Shown here one piece after another: positions 8,600 to 17,959 of a stretch of DNA of 64,000 bases. Position 1 is the stretch's first letter; every line of letters starts with the position of its first letter. Location: NCBI RefSeq assembly GCF_000720455.1, contig NZ_JOAK01000030.1:25080-89079 (forward strand). The letters are read 5' to 3'. Source of the DNA: Streptomyces virginiae. Lineage in GTDB: Bacteria > Actinomycetota > Actinomycetes > Streptomycetales > Streptomycetaceae. The translations under genes and the position numbers were made by a program. The notes beneath the pieces were generated by a model, which was not told where the DNA came from, made no database searches, and worked only from the letters and a program-made list of their open reading frames with translations.

Positions 8600-8989
8600 A
8601 TGAGCACCGAGACCACCGCGTCGGTGTCCACGCACATCCTGGACACCAGCATCGGCAAGCCCGCCGAGGGCGTCGCCATCTCCCTGTCGGCCCGTACGGG
8701 ACTCGACGGCGAGTGGGCGGCCCTGGGCGGATCCGCCACCGATGCGGACGGGCGCTGCAAGGACCTGCCGGCGCTGCCGGAGGGCACCACCCACGTACGT
8801 CTCGACTTCGAGACCGAGACGTACTTCTCAAAGAAGCAAGCCGAGGCGCAGCAGGACGCCCCCCGCGTAAGGGACAGCGCTACGTTCTTCCCCGAGGTCA
8901 CCATCACGTTCGCGGTGAACCCGGGCGAGCACTACCACGTACCGCTGCTGCTCAACCCGTTCGGCTACTCCGTTTACCGAGGGAGCTAG
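8600..8989 (+). CDS. 5-hydroxyisourate hydrolase (transthyretin-like)
   Basis: This 129-aa enzyme hydrolyses 5-hydroxyisourate, the product of uricase, to OHCU. The N-terminal active-site block STHILDTSIGKPAEGV and the exact C-terminal YRGS tetrapeptide that distinguishes HIU hydrolases from transthyretin are both present. A His in GEHYHVPLLLNPFGYSVY completes the site. An in-frame GTG lies at 8588, but ATG 8600 follows an AAGGAG placed too close to that GTG, so ATG is preferred. It sits in the middle of a three-gene urate operon, 8 bp after uraD and 1 bp before uricase. Confidence 0.95.
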   Translation: MSTETTASVSTHILDTSIGKPAEGVAISLSARTGLDGEWAALGGSATDADGRCKDLPALPEGTTHVRLDFETETYFSKKQAEAQQDAPRVRDSATFFPEVTITFAVNPGEHYHVPLLLNPFGYSVYRGS

Positions 8990-8990
8990 C

Positions 8991-9914
8991 ATGGCCACGA
9001 TTCTGGGCCAGAACCAGTACGGCAAAGCAGAGAACCGCGTCGTCAAGATCACGCGGGACGGCGACACCCACCACATCAAGGACCTGAACGTCTCGGTCGC
9101 CCTCTCCGGCGACATGGACGACGTCCACTACTCCGGCTCGAACGCCAACGTCCTGCCGACGGACACCACCAAGAACACGGTGTACGCGTTCGCCAAGGAG
9201 TACGGCATCGAGTCCGCCGAGCAGTTCGGCATCCACCTGGCGCGCTGGTTCGTGAACAGCCAGGAGCCGATCCAGCGTGCGCGCATCCGGATCGAGGAGT
9301 ACGGCTGGGACCGGATCGCCACGTCCGACGCCAACTCGAAGTTCATCGGCGCCGACGAGGTGAAGCACTCCTTCGTCCGCCAGGGCCAGGAGACCCGCGT
9401 CACCCAGATCACGTACGACGGCCAGAACTGGGAGGTCATCTCCGGCCTCAAGGACCTGGTCGTCATGAACTCCACGAACTCCGAGTTCTGGGGTTACGTG
9501 AAGGACAAGTACACGACCCTGCAGGAGGCGTACGACCGCATCCTGGCCACCCAGGTGTCGAGCCGCTGGCGCTTCAACTGGTCGGACGACGAGCAGCGGA
9601 TGCCCAACTGGGAGAAGTCCTACGCCGAGACCCGCAAGCACATGCTGCAGGCCTTCGCGGAGACCTACTCCCTGTCGCTGCAGCAGACCCTGTACCAGAT
9701 GGGTTCGCGCATCATCAACCACCGTTCGGAGATCGACGAGGTCCGCTTCTCGCTCCCGAACAAGCACCACTTCCTCGTCGACCTGGAGCCCTTCGGCCTC
9801 AAGAACGACAACGAGGTGTACTTCGCCGCGGACCGTCCGTACGGTCTGATCGAGGCCACGATCCTGCGGGACGGCGCCGACGCGCGCATCCCGGTGGACA
9901 TGACCAACCTCTAA
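8991..9914 (+). CDS. Uricase (urate oxidase)
   Basis: This 307-aa cofactor-free oxidase converts urate and O2 to 5-hydroxyisourate and H2O2. Family blocks seen: QNQYGKAENRVVKITR (catalytic Lys region), the Thr-rich VLPTDTTKNTVYAFAKEYG near residues 54-72, and NKHHFLVDLEPFGLKNDNEVYFAADRPYGLIEATI near the C-terminus. The ATG at 8991 is preceded by GGGAGCTAGC and lies 1 bp past the upstream stop. It is last gene of the uraD unit. A hairpin at 9930-9960 follows, after which the deaminase gene may be reached by read-through. The H2O2 by-product explains why a catalase lies in this cluster. Confidence 0.96.
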   Translation: MATILGQNQYGKAENRVVKITRDGDTHHIKDLNVSVALSGDMDDVHYSGSNANVLPTDTTKNTVYAFAKEYGIESAEQFGIHLARWFVNSQEPIQRARIRIEEYGWDRIATSDANSKFIGADEVKHSFVRQGQETRVTQITYDGQNWEVISGLKDLVVMNSTNSEFWGYVKDKYTTLQEAYDRILATQVSSRWRFNWSDDEQRMPNWEKSYAETRKHMLQAFAETYSLSLQQTLYQMGSRIINHRSEIDEVRFSLPNKHHFLVDLEPFGLKNDNEVYFAADRPYGLIEATILRDGADARIPVDMTNL

Positions 9915-9929
9915 GAGCGCGGCACGCGC

Positions 9930-9960
9930 GTCCCGGGGCTCTCCGCAGTGGCCCCGGGAC
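9930..9960 (+). terminator. Hairpin after uricase (terminator or attenuator)
   Basis: A perfect 10-bp stem GTCCCGGGGC/GCCCCGGGAC with an 11-nt loop, flanked by GCGCG/CGCGC that can extend it past a bulge. It separates the urate operon from the deaminase gene at 10109. Confidence 0.7.
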
Positions 9961-10108
9961 CGCGCGACACGACCCAACTTCCTGAATCGGCACCCGGACG
10001 CACCACATGGGGCGGCAGTACTGTCAGCTGCCAAGGCCCCGGCTCCGGCACTCAAATCCCCTGGGTCTTGCCGTGCCCGTACCGCCACTGAAAGCACGAG
10101 GAAGTCCC

Positions 10109-11509
10109 ATGGCAGCATCGGCAGCCCATGACAGCGCCGTCGAGCGCATCGTCATCGAGAACTGTGCGATCGCGACCGTCGACGCCAATGACACCGAATA
10201 CGCTTCGGGCCACATCGTCGTCGCAGGCAACAAGATCGAGTTCATCGGTGCGGGCAAGGCCCCCGAGAACCTCGAGAACGTGGTCCGCCGCATCGACGGC
10301 ACCGGGCACCTCGTGACCCCCGGTCTGGTCAACACGCACCACCACTTCTACCAGTGGATCACGCGTGGTCTGGCCACCGACCACAACCTCTTCAACTGGC
10401 TGGTCGCGCTGTACCCGACGTGGGCGCGCATCGACGAGCAGATGACGTACACGGCCGCGCAGGGCTCCCTCGCCGCGATGGCCAAGGGCGGTGTGACCAC
10501 CGCGATGGACCACCACTACGTCTTCCCCAAGGGCTCCGGCGACCTCTCCGGCTCGATCATCCGCGCCGCGTCCGAGATGGGCGTCCGCTTCACCCTCGCC
10601 CGCGGCTCCATGGACCGCAGCGAGAAGGACGGCGGCCTGCCGCCGGACCACGCCGTCGAGACCCTCGAAGGCGCGCTGGCCGACACCGAGGCGACCGTCA
10701 AGAAGTTCCACGACGCCTCCTTCGACTCGATGACCCAGGTCGCCGTCGCCCCCTGCTCCCCCTTCTCGGTCTCCACCGAGCTGCTCAAGCAGGGCGCCGA
10801 GCTGGCCCGCCGCCTCGGTGTGCGCATGCACACCCACGGCAGCGAGACGGTCGAGGAGGAGAAGTTCTGCCACGAGCTCTTCGGCATGGGCCCCACCGAC
10901 TACTTCGAGTCGACCGGCTGGCTCGGCGAGGACGTGTGGATGGCGCACAGCGTCCACATGAACGACTCCGACATCGCCGCGTTCGCGCGCACCAAGACCG
11001 GTGTCGCGCACTGCCCGTCCTCCAACGCCCGTCTGGCCGCCGGCATCGCCCGCGTCCCGGACATGCTGGCCGCCGGCGTCCCGGTCGGCCTCGGCGTGGA
11101 CGGCACCGCCTCCAACGAGTCCGGTGAGCTCCACACCGAGCTGCGCAACGCGCTGCTGATCAACCGTCTGAACCCGGTGCACCGCGAGGCCGCGCTCAAC
11201 GCCCGCCAGGCCCTGCGCCTCGGCACCTACGGCGGCGCGCAGGTCCTCGGCCGCGCCGACAACATCGGTTCGCTGGAGGTCGGCAAGTGCGCCGACCTGG
11301 TCCTGTGGAACCTGAACACCTTCCTGCACTCCTCGATCGCCGACCCGGTGACCGCTCTGGTCTTCGGTGCGGCCGCCCCGGTGACGGCCTCGTTCGTCAA
11401 CGGCAAGCAGATCGTCGAGAACGACCGGCTGCTCTTCGCCGACGAGGACGCCATCGCGGTGTCCACGCGGGAAGAGGCCCAGCGCCTCGCGCGGATCGCG
11501 CAGGCCTGA
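10109..11509 (+). CDS. 8-oxoguanine deaminase-type amidohydrolase
   Basis: This 466-aa member of the metal-dependent amidohydrolase superfamily has the sequence layout of 8-oxoguanine deaminases, which make urate from 8-oxoguanine. The metal-binding HxH is in TPGLVNTHHHFYQW near residue 72. A second His site is in RMHTHGSETVEEE and the catalytic Asp is in GLGVDGTASNESGELHTE. The frame is open to 10007, but ATG 10109 (MAASAAHDSAV) has GAGGAAG just upstream and fits the family. Producing urate next to uricase makes biochemical sense. Substrate assignment by homology alone is moderately certain; guanine or hydroxyatrazine-type substrates are alternatives. Confidence 0.88.
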   Translation: MAASAAHDSAVERIVIENCAIATVDANDTEYASGHIVVAGNKIEFIGAGKAPENLENVVRRIDGTGHLVTPGLVNTHHHFYQWITRGLATDHNLFNWLVALYPTWARIDEQMTYTAAQGSLAAMAKGGVTTAMDHHYVFPKGSGDLSGSIIRAASEMGVRFTLARGSMDRSEKDGGLPPDHAVETLEGALADTEATVKKFHDASFDSMTQVAVAPCSPFSVSTELLKQGAELARRLGVRMHTHGSETVEEEKFCHELFGMGPTDYFESTGWLGEDVWMAHSVHMNDSDIAAFARTKTGVAHCPSSNARLAAGIARVPDMLAAGVPVGLGVDGTASNESGELHTELRNALLINRLNPVHREAALNARQALRLGTYGGAQVLGRADNIGSLEVGKCADLVLWNLNTFLHSSIADPVTALVFGAAAPVTASFVNGKQIVENDRLLFADEDAIAVSTREEAQRLARIAQA

Positions 11510-11520
11510 TCCCCCGGAGT

Positions 11521-11548
11521 CCGGCCGGGGGGGACGGCCCCCGGCCGG
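11521..11548 (+). terminator. Deaminase terminator hairpin
   Basis: A perfect 10-bp stem CCGGCCGGGG/CCCCGGCCGG lies 11 bp past the deaminase stop. The remaining 263 bp to the permease start hold no gene or clear TTCYG-N5-CRGAA box that I can see. Confidence 0.75.
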
Positions 11549-11811
11549 CCGCCGCGGACCCGAGCGGGGTCCGTGGGCAGCCGTTCCCGGGAGGCGCCCG
11601 AGGAAATCCGAAGGCGTCCCCGGGAGCGGTGACTCGTGCCACCAGCGCCATGGCGCATCGCGGAAGCGGCGATTGGGCGAATCGTTTCTGCACCCCTTGG
11701 GACAAGAAGTGGCTCCACCCACAACTTCATAAGCGCTCGACTCGCACCGCTTTCGCACCACCTCCATGACACCCACGTCCCTGCCGACGTGTTACCCGAC
11801 CGGAGGAAGCC

Positions 11812-13203
11812 GTGGCCAACCCGCCCAGGTTTCGCAAAGACGCAGTCGCAGTACCGGAGGAGAAGCACCCGGTCGACGAGACCCTGCCTCCTCTGAAGAT
11901 GTTCACCAGCGGCCTCCAGCACGTGGCCGCCATGTACGCGGGTGTTGTCGCCCCGCCCATGATCGTCGGACCGGCGGTCGGACTCTCCGCCACCGAGACC
12001 GCCTTCCTGATGGGCGCCTCGCTCTTCACCGCCGGCCTCGCCACCCTCCTGCAGACCCTCGGGTTCTGGAAGGTCGGCGCCAGACTCCCCTTCGTCAACG
12101 GCGTCTCCTTCGCCGGCGTGACCCCGATGATCGCGATAGGGAAGGGGGAGGGCGCGGACGCCCTCCCCGTCATCTTCGGAGCGATCACCGTCGCCGGGGC
12201 CATCGGCTTCGTGGCCGCCCCCTACTTCGGCAAGCTCGTCCGCTTCTTCCCGCCCGTCGTCACGGGTACGGTCATCACCCTGATCGGCGTCTCGCTCCTG
12301 CCCGTCGCCTTCAACTGGTCGCAGGGCGGCAACCGCACCGCCACCGACTACGGCTCGATGCAGAACATCGGCATGGCCGCCGTCACCCTGGTGATCGTCC
12401 TGCTCATGCGCAAGTTCCTGCGCGGCTTCCTCCAGCAGATCTCCATCCTGCTCGGCCTGGTCGCGGGCACCCTGATCGCCCTTCCGCTGGGGATGACCAG
12501 CTTCGACGCCGTCAAGAACGCCTCGGTGGTCGGCTTCCCGACCCCCTTCCACTTCGGCGCCCCGCAGTTCCAGGTCGCCGCGATCGTCTCGATGTGCATC
12601 GTCATGCTCGTCTGCATGACCGAGTCCACCGCCGACATCCTGGCACTGGGCAAGATCGTCGGGCGGCCCGCGGACGAGCAGGCCATCGCGGGAGGCCTGC
12701 GCGCCGACACCCTCGGCAGCGCGATCAGCCCGCTCTTCAACGGGTTCATGTGCAGCGCCTTCGCCCAGAACATCGGCCTGGTCGCCATGACCAAGGTGCG
12801 CAGCCGCTTCGTCGTCGCCGCGGGCGGCGGCATCCTGATCCTGCTGGGCCTGTGTCCGATGGCGGCCTCCGTCATCGGAGTGGTCCCGCTGCCCGTCCTC
12901 GGCGGCGCCGGCATCGTCCTGTTCGGTTCGGTGGCCGCCAGCGGCATCCAGACCCTGGCCGGCGCGGCCATGGAGAAGGGCGAGAACGCCCTGATCGTCG
13001 CCGCCTCCGTGGGCATCGGCCTGATCCCGATCGCCGCGCCGGAGTTCTACCACGCCTTCCCGAAGGACCTGCTGGTCGTCCTCGACTCCGGCATCAGCAC
13101 CGGCTGCGTGGTGGCCATCGTGCTGAACCTGGCCTTCAACCACCTCGGAGCCAGGAAGGGCGCGGCCTCGGGGGCCGCACCCGAACCGGTGCCGGTCCAC
13201 TGA
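11812..13203 (+). CDS. NCS2-family urate/xanthine permease
   Basis: This 463-aa nucleobase:cation symporter of the NCS2 (UraA/UapA) family probably imports urate or xanthine for the neighbouring pathway. Some 13-14 hydrophobic segments are visible. Family signatures include GLQHVAAMYAGVVAPPMIVG near residue 34 and the SAFAQNIGLVAMTKVRSR block near 320, matching the NCS2 QNxG motif, with a conserved Glu in MTESTADILALG near 271. GTG 11812 has GGAGG upstream. It stands alone between two terminators, directly after the deaminase. Substrate is inferred from its location and from similarity to urate/xanthine rather than uracil members. Confidence 0.92.
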   Translation: MANPPRFRKDAVAVPEEKHPVDETLPPLKMFTSGLQHVAAMYAGVVAPPMIVGPAVGLSATETAFLMGASLFTAGLATLLQTLGFWKVGARLPFVNGVSFAGVTPMIAIGKGEGADALPVIFGAITVAGAIGFVAAPYFGKLVRFFPPVVTGTVITLIGVSLLPVAFNWSQGGNRTATDYGSMQNIGMAAVTLVIVLLMRKFLRGFLQQISILLGLVAGTLIALPLGMTSFDAVKNASVVGFPTPFHFGAPQFQVAAIVSMCIVMLVCMTESTADILALGKIVGRPADEQAIAGGLRADTLGSAISPLFNGFMCSAFAQNIGLVAMTKVRSRFVVAAGGGILILLGLCPMAASVIGVVPLPVLGGAGIVLFGSVAASGIQTLAGAAMEKGENALIVAASVGIGLIPIAAPEFYHAFPKDLLVVLDSGISTGCVVAIVLNLAFNHLGARKGAASGAAPEPVPVH

Positions 13204-13219
13204 CCGGCAGAGGGAAGCA

Positions 13220-13266
13220 CGGCGGTGCGCTCGCCACCCACTGCGGGTGTGGCGAGCGCACCGCCG
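13220..13266. terminator. Bidirectional terminator
   Basis: A stem of about 20 bp with one bulged T runs from 13220 to 13266, 16 bp past the permease stop. It also lies past the stop of the convergent exonuclease gene (13321), so it can serve both. Confidence 0.8.
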
Positions 13267-13320
13267 CGTCCGGTACGAGCGAACCGCCGTGCGCCCGTAC
13301 GTACATGACGGCGCGCCGGG

Positions 13321-13908
13321 TCAGGGCCGCCAGAGCATCAGGTTGCTCATCAGCTCGGCCTGCTCGATGGCGTCGTCGAGTGCGTGGTGCGTGTGGCGCC
13401 GCCGGGACAGCAGTTCACGGGGCATCCGCCCCTTGACCGCGGCCCGCAGCGGCACCCGCGCCTTCGTCGCGTAGAGGGTCTTCATGTCGAGGCACCCGGA
13501 GTGGCCGAAGGGGCTGTCCCCGCCGAACCGCATCAGGTACCAGTACAGGAACGTCCAGTCGAAGGACGCCGGATAGCCGCACATCACCGGCTGGGCGTCC
13601 GCGGACACCTTCCGCACCCACGCGCGGAACTCGGCCATCGCCGCCGCCGGGTCGGCGCCCTCCCGGACCAGCCGGTCGCGGTCCAGCCCGCTGACGGCCA
13701 GCGCCTCGGGCACGTACGCGTCACTGATCGGCCGCAACTCCCGGTAGAAGGTCCGCCTTTGCGGATCCGCGGCCGTATACGTCTCCCCCTCCTGCCGGCC
13801 GGCGACCGCGGCCCCGAAACTGATCATCGAATACGGTCCTGGAATGGGTCCGTCGGCCTCGATGTCGACGGAGATGTAGAGATTGGGACGTGCGGTGCGA
13901 ACTGCCAT
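13321..13908 (-). CDS. DnaQ-like 3'-5' exonuclease
   Basis: This 195-aa DEDD-superfamily exonuclease has motif I in NLYISVDIEADGPIPG (Asp, Glu) near residue 11-18. A middle Asp-containing block MCGYPASFDWTFLYWYLMRF lies near 110-130. The C-terminal HHALDDAIEQAELMSNLM (His-x4-Asp pattern) is near 173. I chose ATG 13908, giving MAVRTARPNLYISVD; ATG 13920 and GTG 13944 are possible. It lies 49 bp downstream of the GDSL lipase on the same strand and may be co-transcribed. Its role may be RNA or oligonucleotide trimming, not replicative proofreading, since no polymerase genes are near. Confidence 0.85.
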   Translation of the reverse strand: MAVRTARPNLYISVDIEADGPIPGPYSMISFGAAVAGRQEGETYTAADPQRRTFYRELRPISDAYVPEALAVSGLDRDRLVREGADPAAAMAEFRAWVRKVSADAQPVMCGYPASFDWTFLYWYLMRFGGDSPFGHSGCLDMKTLYATKARVPLRAAVKGRMPRELLSRRRHTHHALDDAIEQAELMSNLMLWRP

Positions 13909-13957
13909 GCGCGAGAGCATGCCAGCCGCACCGCCGTCGATCATCAGGTTTTCACCG

Positions 13958-15148
13958 CTATGGCGCGGGCGTCAGGAACATCCCGGTGTGGTCGCCGCCC
14001 GCGGTGTTCTTGCAGCTGGAGGCGGAGCCCGCGGGCTGCGCCACGGCCAGGGCCAGGCAGCGGCCGGCGGCCAGCTGGCCGTAGTAGTTGGGGTGCATGG
14101 ACTCCTGGATCAGGCCCTGCGACTCGTTGTTGTCGATCCACCGCGCCCACTCGCTCGTCTTCCCCGAGGCCGGGACGGTGGCGCTCACCGGCTTGCTCGA
14201 CTTCGCGCACACCTCGCGTCCCTGGAGCATGTCCCGCAGGTCCAGGAACTGCACGCCCTTGGCGGCGGCGACGCCCTTGATGCGGTTCGCGATCTGCGGC
14301 ACGAGCGAGTCGCGCGCCCAGTCCGAGTCCCGGTTCCAGAAGGGGCAGCCGCCCGTGTTGAGCCGGCTCCAGTCGCTCTGCGTGTACCGGTTCTCGGCGC
14401 CGCGCGGGATCGGCGACGGGTAGGACTGGAGCACGATCCGGTAGGAGGAATCGGCGTACCCGGCGCCACGCATCACGGCCCGGATCTCGTCGACCGACTT
14501 GCCGACGTCCGCCATGACCGCGTCGATCTTCTGGTCGACGCCGTACTGCTGGTCGTCGTAGCAGTACGAGTTCCAGATGACGAAGTCGAGGGCGCAGTCC
14601 TTGATGATGTCGGCGAAGCCCAGGTCGTTGCCGCCGATGGACAGGGCGATGACCTTGACGTTGTTGCTCGCGGCCACCGCGGCCAGCTGGTCGGCCTGCG
14701 GGGCCTCGCCCTTGTAGGAGACACCGCCGTTGGAGGCGCGGAACACGTTCTGCGAGACGGCACCGGAACAGGCGAGGTTCACGGCGACGTCGGCGATCGC
14801 ACCGGCGCTGCGGACCTCGGCCGAGTCGGACCGGTGACAGCCCCCGGCCGTGGCCCCGTACACCTTGGCGGGGTCGTAGGTGCTGCCGCTGACCCAGCCC
14901 CGGTCGGTGCCGTTGCGGTTGCCGGTGTTGGTCAGGCTGTTGCCCTTCCAGCGCCCGCCCTCGCCGGAGATGTAGCTGTCGCCCATGGACACCACGGCGG
15001 TGGGCCCGGTACCGGGGGCGGCGACGGCGGTCCCGGGGCCGCCGGCCAGCAGCGCGCCGGCGGCGAGCGGCACGGTCACGGCGGCACAGGCCAGCCGTCG
15101 CACGCGGCTGGCGTCCCGGTCCTTGCTGACGTTGCGGAATCCGATCAC
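13958..15148 (-). CDS. Secreted SGNH/GDSL lipase-esterase
   Basis: This 396-aa secreted hydrolase has a signal peptide, about residues 20-43 (VRRLACAAVTVPLAAGALLAGGPGTAVAA). The nucleophile block VVSMGDSYISGEGG, oxyanion block IGGNDLGFADI and catalytic Asp/His block MHPNYYGQLAAGRC are all present. Several Cys pairs fit disulphides in an exported enzyme. The open frame extends to 15292, but GTG 15148 is preceded by AGGAG with 7-bp spacing and gives a proper signal peptide, so I chose it. Substrate is unknown; related Streptomyces enzymes are lipases or phospholipases. The next gene downstream is the exonuclease at 13321-13908. Confidence 0.92.
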   Translation of the reverse strand: MIGFRNVSKDRDASRVRRLACAAVTVPLAAGALLAGGPGTAVAAPGTGPTAVVSMGDSYISGEGGRWKGNSLTNTGNRNGTDRGWVSGSTYDPAKVYGATAGGCHRSDSAEVRSAGAIADVAVNLACSGAVSQNVFRASNGGVSYKGEAPQADQLAAVAASNNVKVIALSIGGNDLGFADIIKDCALDFVIWNSYCYDDQQYGVDQKIDAVMADVGKSVDEIRAVMRGAGYADSSYRIVLQSYPSPIPRGAENRYTQSDWSRLNTGGCPFWNRDSDWARDSLVPQIANRIKGVAAAKGVQFLDLRDMLQGREVCAKSSKPVSATVPASGKTSEWARWIDNNESQGLIQESMHPNYYGQLAAGRCLALAVAQPAGSASSCKNTAGGDHTGMFLTPAP

Positions 15149-15296
15149 TGCGGAACTCCTGCGCTCGGCCACGCCGAAGCCGGCAACGTCCGTATCGGAT
15201 GCGTCGCCGTTCGTGTGGCTGGGAAGTGGGGGTACCGCCGGCCGGTGGCATCGGAAAGGTGACACGGGCCCGCTTGTTACCGCTAGGTACATGCAA

Positions 15297-15327
15297 GTTA
15301 CGAACCAGTAACGACCGATCGGTCGTT
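15297..15327. promoter_or_regulatory. Palindromic operator in the lipase/Hsp70-like intergenic region
   Basis: The 323-bp gap 15149-15471 holds no gene. It contains a perfect 18-bp palindrome AACGACCGATCGGTCGTT (15310-15327), the type bound by TetR-family repressors. Abutting it is GTTAC-N6-GTAAC (15297-15312). No TetR gene lies within the window beside it, so the binding protein is unknown. The site could govern either divergent gene. Confidence 0.6.
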
Positions 15328-15471
15328 CGGGTCGGAGCCCCTCGGGTGCACGTCAACTCCCCTTCTGCGTGGAACAGCTGACGGACAGTCCGGAGATCAT
15401 GCACCCTGTGTAACAATGAGCACCCTTCCGGGCGAGCGCAGGCACCGGGGAGGACGAGGGGGACGGCACGC

Positions 15472-17214
15472 ATGAAGTACAGGGTTGTGGCTGCCATCGA
15501 CTTCGGGACGCACGGCTCGGGCTTCGCCTGGGCGGTGCTGCCGGCCGGCGCGCAAGGGCCCGACCAGCGCCAGATCGACTATCCCGACCAATGGGACGAC
15601 GCGCCCCTCACCTACCCGAAGAACCTCTCCGCCCTCTTCCTGGACCCCGACGGCAACGACCGGGACTGGGGGTACGCCGCCCGGCGCGCCGGCGCCGCGG
15701 GCGAGCCCGGCAGGCTGGAGCACGGCTTCAAGATGTGGCTGAGCCCCGAGGGCCGGGACGCCGCCCAGGGCCCCGGGGCCGGGCTCGTCGGCACTCCGGA
15801 ACAGGCCGTCCCGCTCATCGCGGCCTATCTGCGCCGCCTGCGCGCCGCGGCCCTCGACCGCGTCGTCGGCGGCGGATTCATGGAGTCGGACATCCGCTGG
15901 TGCCTGACCGTCCCCGCCATCTGGGAGCCCGAGCAGCGCAACCTCATGCGCGACGCCGCCCGCCTGGCCGGATTCCCCGCCGACGACCGCGACCGGCTGA
16001 TCCTCGTGACCGAACCGGAGGCCGCGACCGTCTACTGCGCCCAGGACAGCGCCGCCGGAATCGGCGGCCTCGGCTCCAGGGCCACGCTCGTCGTCGACTG
16101 CGGGGGCGGCACGGTCGACATCGCCGCCTACCGGTGCACGGCCGACGGGTCCCTGGAACAGCTGCGCCGGCCCTCCGGCGGAAAACTCGGCTCGAACTAC
16201 ATCAACCGCCGGTTCCAGGTCCAGGTGCTCGCCCCACGCCTCGGGCAGGCCGCGTTCAAGGCCCTGGAGGCGGCCCCGGCCCAGCTCCTGGAGCTGATGG
16301 ACGACTTCGAACGGATGAAGACCCACTTCCGCGGGGACAGCGAGAGCCCGGTCAGCATTCCGATCTCGCTGAAGGCCAGCCGGATCATCGACCCCCACGG
16401 CGGCACCGACCGCCTCGCGGCGGAACAGCAGGGGGTCGACGACCACATCGTCATCGAACCCGACGTCATGCGGGGGCTCTTCCACGGCACGACCGAGCCC
16501 CTGGTGAAGCTGGTGGACACCCAGATCCGCGAGCTGCTCGCCGACCCTGTCGTCGCCGCCGACGGCCTGCGCGTGATCCTCGTCGGCGGATTCGCCCAGT
16601 CCCACTACGTCCAGACCCGGCTCGGTCTGCACCTGGAGCGGGAGTTCCCGGCCGGGGTCCAGCTGATGATCCCGCCGAACCCCTCCCGCGCGGTGCTCGG
16701 CGGCGCCGTGCACTACGCCTGCCGCCCCGAGGTCGTGCACGCCCGGCGCGCGTCCAACACCTACGCCGTCGAGATCTCCGAGCGGCGCAGGTTCGGCGCC
16801 GTGTTCCGGGAGTCCGAAGCCGTACGCGCGCTCACCATCACCAAGGTCAAGGGGCAGGGCGCCTTCCGCGACGGCGTCCTCGACCCGCTCGTCTTCATGG
16901 GGGAGTCCGTACAGGTCGGCAGCGAACGGACCTACACCTTCGTCCCGCTCACCACCGACCAGCCGGAGGTGGAGGTCGCGCTGTACGCCGTACCCGAGGT
17001 GAAGGACCTCACGGTCAACACGCCCGGCGCCCGGCGCCTGGGCACGGTCCTGGTCGACATCTCCGAATCGATCGGCGAGGAGAAGGTCGACGACCGCCGC
17101 GTGGACCTGTACTTCACCTTCGGCGGAACCGAGATCGGTGTGGCCGCGGTCAACCCGCGCACCGGAGAACGCCGCGAGACGGTCGTCGAGTTCGCCGGAA
17201 TCCCCGAGCAGTAG
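15472..17214 (+). CDS. Hsp70-like ATPase (HSPA12-type)
   Basis: This 580-aa protein has the actin/Hsp70 ATPase fold. Phosphate-1 loop: VVAAIDFGTHGSGFAWAV at residues 5-22. Phosphate-2: LVVDCGGGTVDIAAY near 204-218. Adenosine motif: ILVGGFAQSHYVQTRL near 369-384. Internal features match HSPA12-like members, not DnaK: there is no DnaK-type substrate-binding domain or EEVD tail, only a beta-rich C-terminus about residues 440-580. ATG 15472 follows a GGAGGACGAGGGGG tract. It is first gene of a three-gene set with a coiled-coil protein and a Ser/Thr kinase (31-bp gap, then 4-bp overlap). The function is unknown; it is clearly not the housekeeping chaperone. Confidence 0.9.
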   Translation: MKYRVVAAIDFGTHGSGFAWAVLPAGAQGPDQRQIDYPDQWDDAPLTYPKNLSALFLDPDGNDRDWGYAARRAGAAGEPGRLEHGFKMWLSPEGRDAAQGPGAGLVGTPEQAVPLIAAYLRRLRAAALDRVVGGGFMESDIRWCLTVPAIWEPEQRNLMRDAARLAGFPADDRDRLILVTEPEAATVYCAQDSAAGIGGLGSRATLVVDCGGGTVDIAAYRCTADGSLEQLRRPSGGKLGSNYINRRFQVQVLAPRLGQAAFKALEAAPAQLLELMDDFERMKTHFRGDSESPVSIPISLKASRIIDPHGGTDRLAAEQQGVDDHIVIEPDVMRGLFHGTTEPLVKLVDTQIRELLADPVVAADGLRVILVGGFAQSHYVQTRLGLHLEREFPAGVQLMIPPNPSRAVLGGAVHYACRPEVVHARRASNTYAVEISERRRFGAVFRESEAVRALTITKVKGQGAFRDGVLDPLVFMGESVQVGSERTYTFVPLTTDQPEVEVALYAVPEVKDLTVNTPGARRLGTVLVDISESIGEEKVDDRRVDLYFTFGGTEIGVAAVNPRTGERRETVVEFAGIPEQ

Positions 17215-17245
17215 GCAGCAGGCAGCACGAGAAGAGGTACGCGAT

Positions 17246-17959
17246 ATGGAGAGCTCAGGACCGGGCCCGTGGCCCGGCGGCACGCCCCCCGTGCCGTCCG
17301 CCGCGCCCACACCCCCCGCCCCCGCGCCGGACGGCGCGCGCATGCCGTGGCGGGTGTTCCAGGAAGTGAAGGCCCTGCGGGCGGAAGTCAGGTCCCTGCG
17401 CGCAGAACAGGAGGAGGCGAAGGGCCGGCTCGACAAGCTGTACGAGGTGGTGCACGGCCTGCGCGCCGACCGGACCACGGAACTGGAGAGCGCCCACCAC
17501 GAGACCTCGCATGCCTACAGCGCCCTGCGGGACCGGATCATCGGCCACTGCCGCTCCGCAGCGGAAGCCGCCGCGGAGCAGCCCCACTACCGGGCGGAGG
17601 CCCACGTACGGCTCTCCGCGGCCCTGTTCCGCACCGTCCTCGGCGAGCATCCGGCAGCCGAGGAGGACTGGCACCGCACGGCGGCCGGGGTGCTGGGCGC
17701 GCAGGTGCCCCTGGGCCCGGTCACGGACCTGCACCGGCACACCGCCGAACTGCGCGCGCGCATCGCGGAACTGGGCGGCGTCCACCGGTGGAACTTCGAG
17801 CTGCGCCTGGGCCACGTCCCCGACCCCCGCCTGCACGAGGTGTGGCCCCGGTCCGACGAGCACGAGCCGCTCAGCCTCTGCGTCGCCCCCGCCTACCAGG
17901 TGGTCGGCCGGCCCCCGCACGTCCGGCCCCTCGTCCACACCGTGATCGGCCGGGTGTGA
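17246..17959 (+). CDS. Coiled-coil protein of the Hsp70-like/kinase cassette
   Basis: This 237-aa protein has a Pro/Ala-rich N-terminal 30 residues, then a strong coiled coil about residues 34-70 ([19 protein letters not shown], with heptad leucines). A folded, helix-rich region follows, about residues 80-237, with [33 protein letters not shown] do not recognise the C-terminal domain. ATG 17246 has GAGAAGAGG upstream; the longer open frame to 17138 overlaps the Hsp70-like gene and is unlikely to be used. It overlaps the kinase gene by 4 bp (GTGA). Position between an Hsp70-like ATPase and a kinase suggests an adaptor, which is inference only. Confidence 0.85.
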   Translation: MESSGPGPWPGGTPPVPSAAPTPPAPAPDGARMPWRVFQEVKALRAEVRSLRAEQEEAKGRLDKLYEVVHGLRADRTTELESAHHETSHAYSALRDRIIGHCRSAAEAAAEQPHYRAEAHVRLSAALFRTVLGEHPAAEEDWHRTAAGVLGAQVPLGPVTDLHRHTAELRARIAELGGVHRWNFELRLGHVPDPRLHEVWPRSDEHEPLSLCVAPAYQVVGRPPHVRPLVHTVIGRV

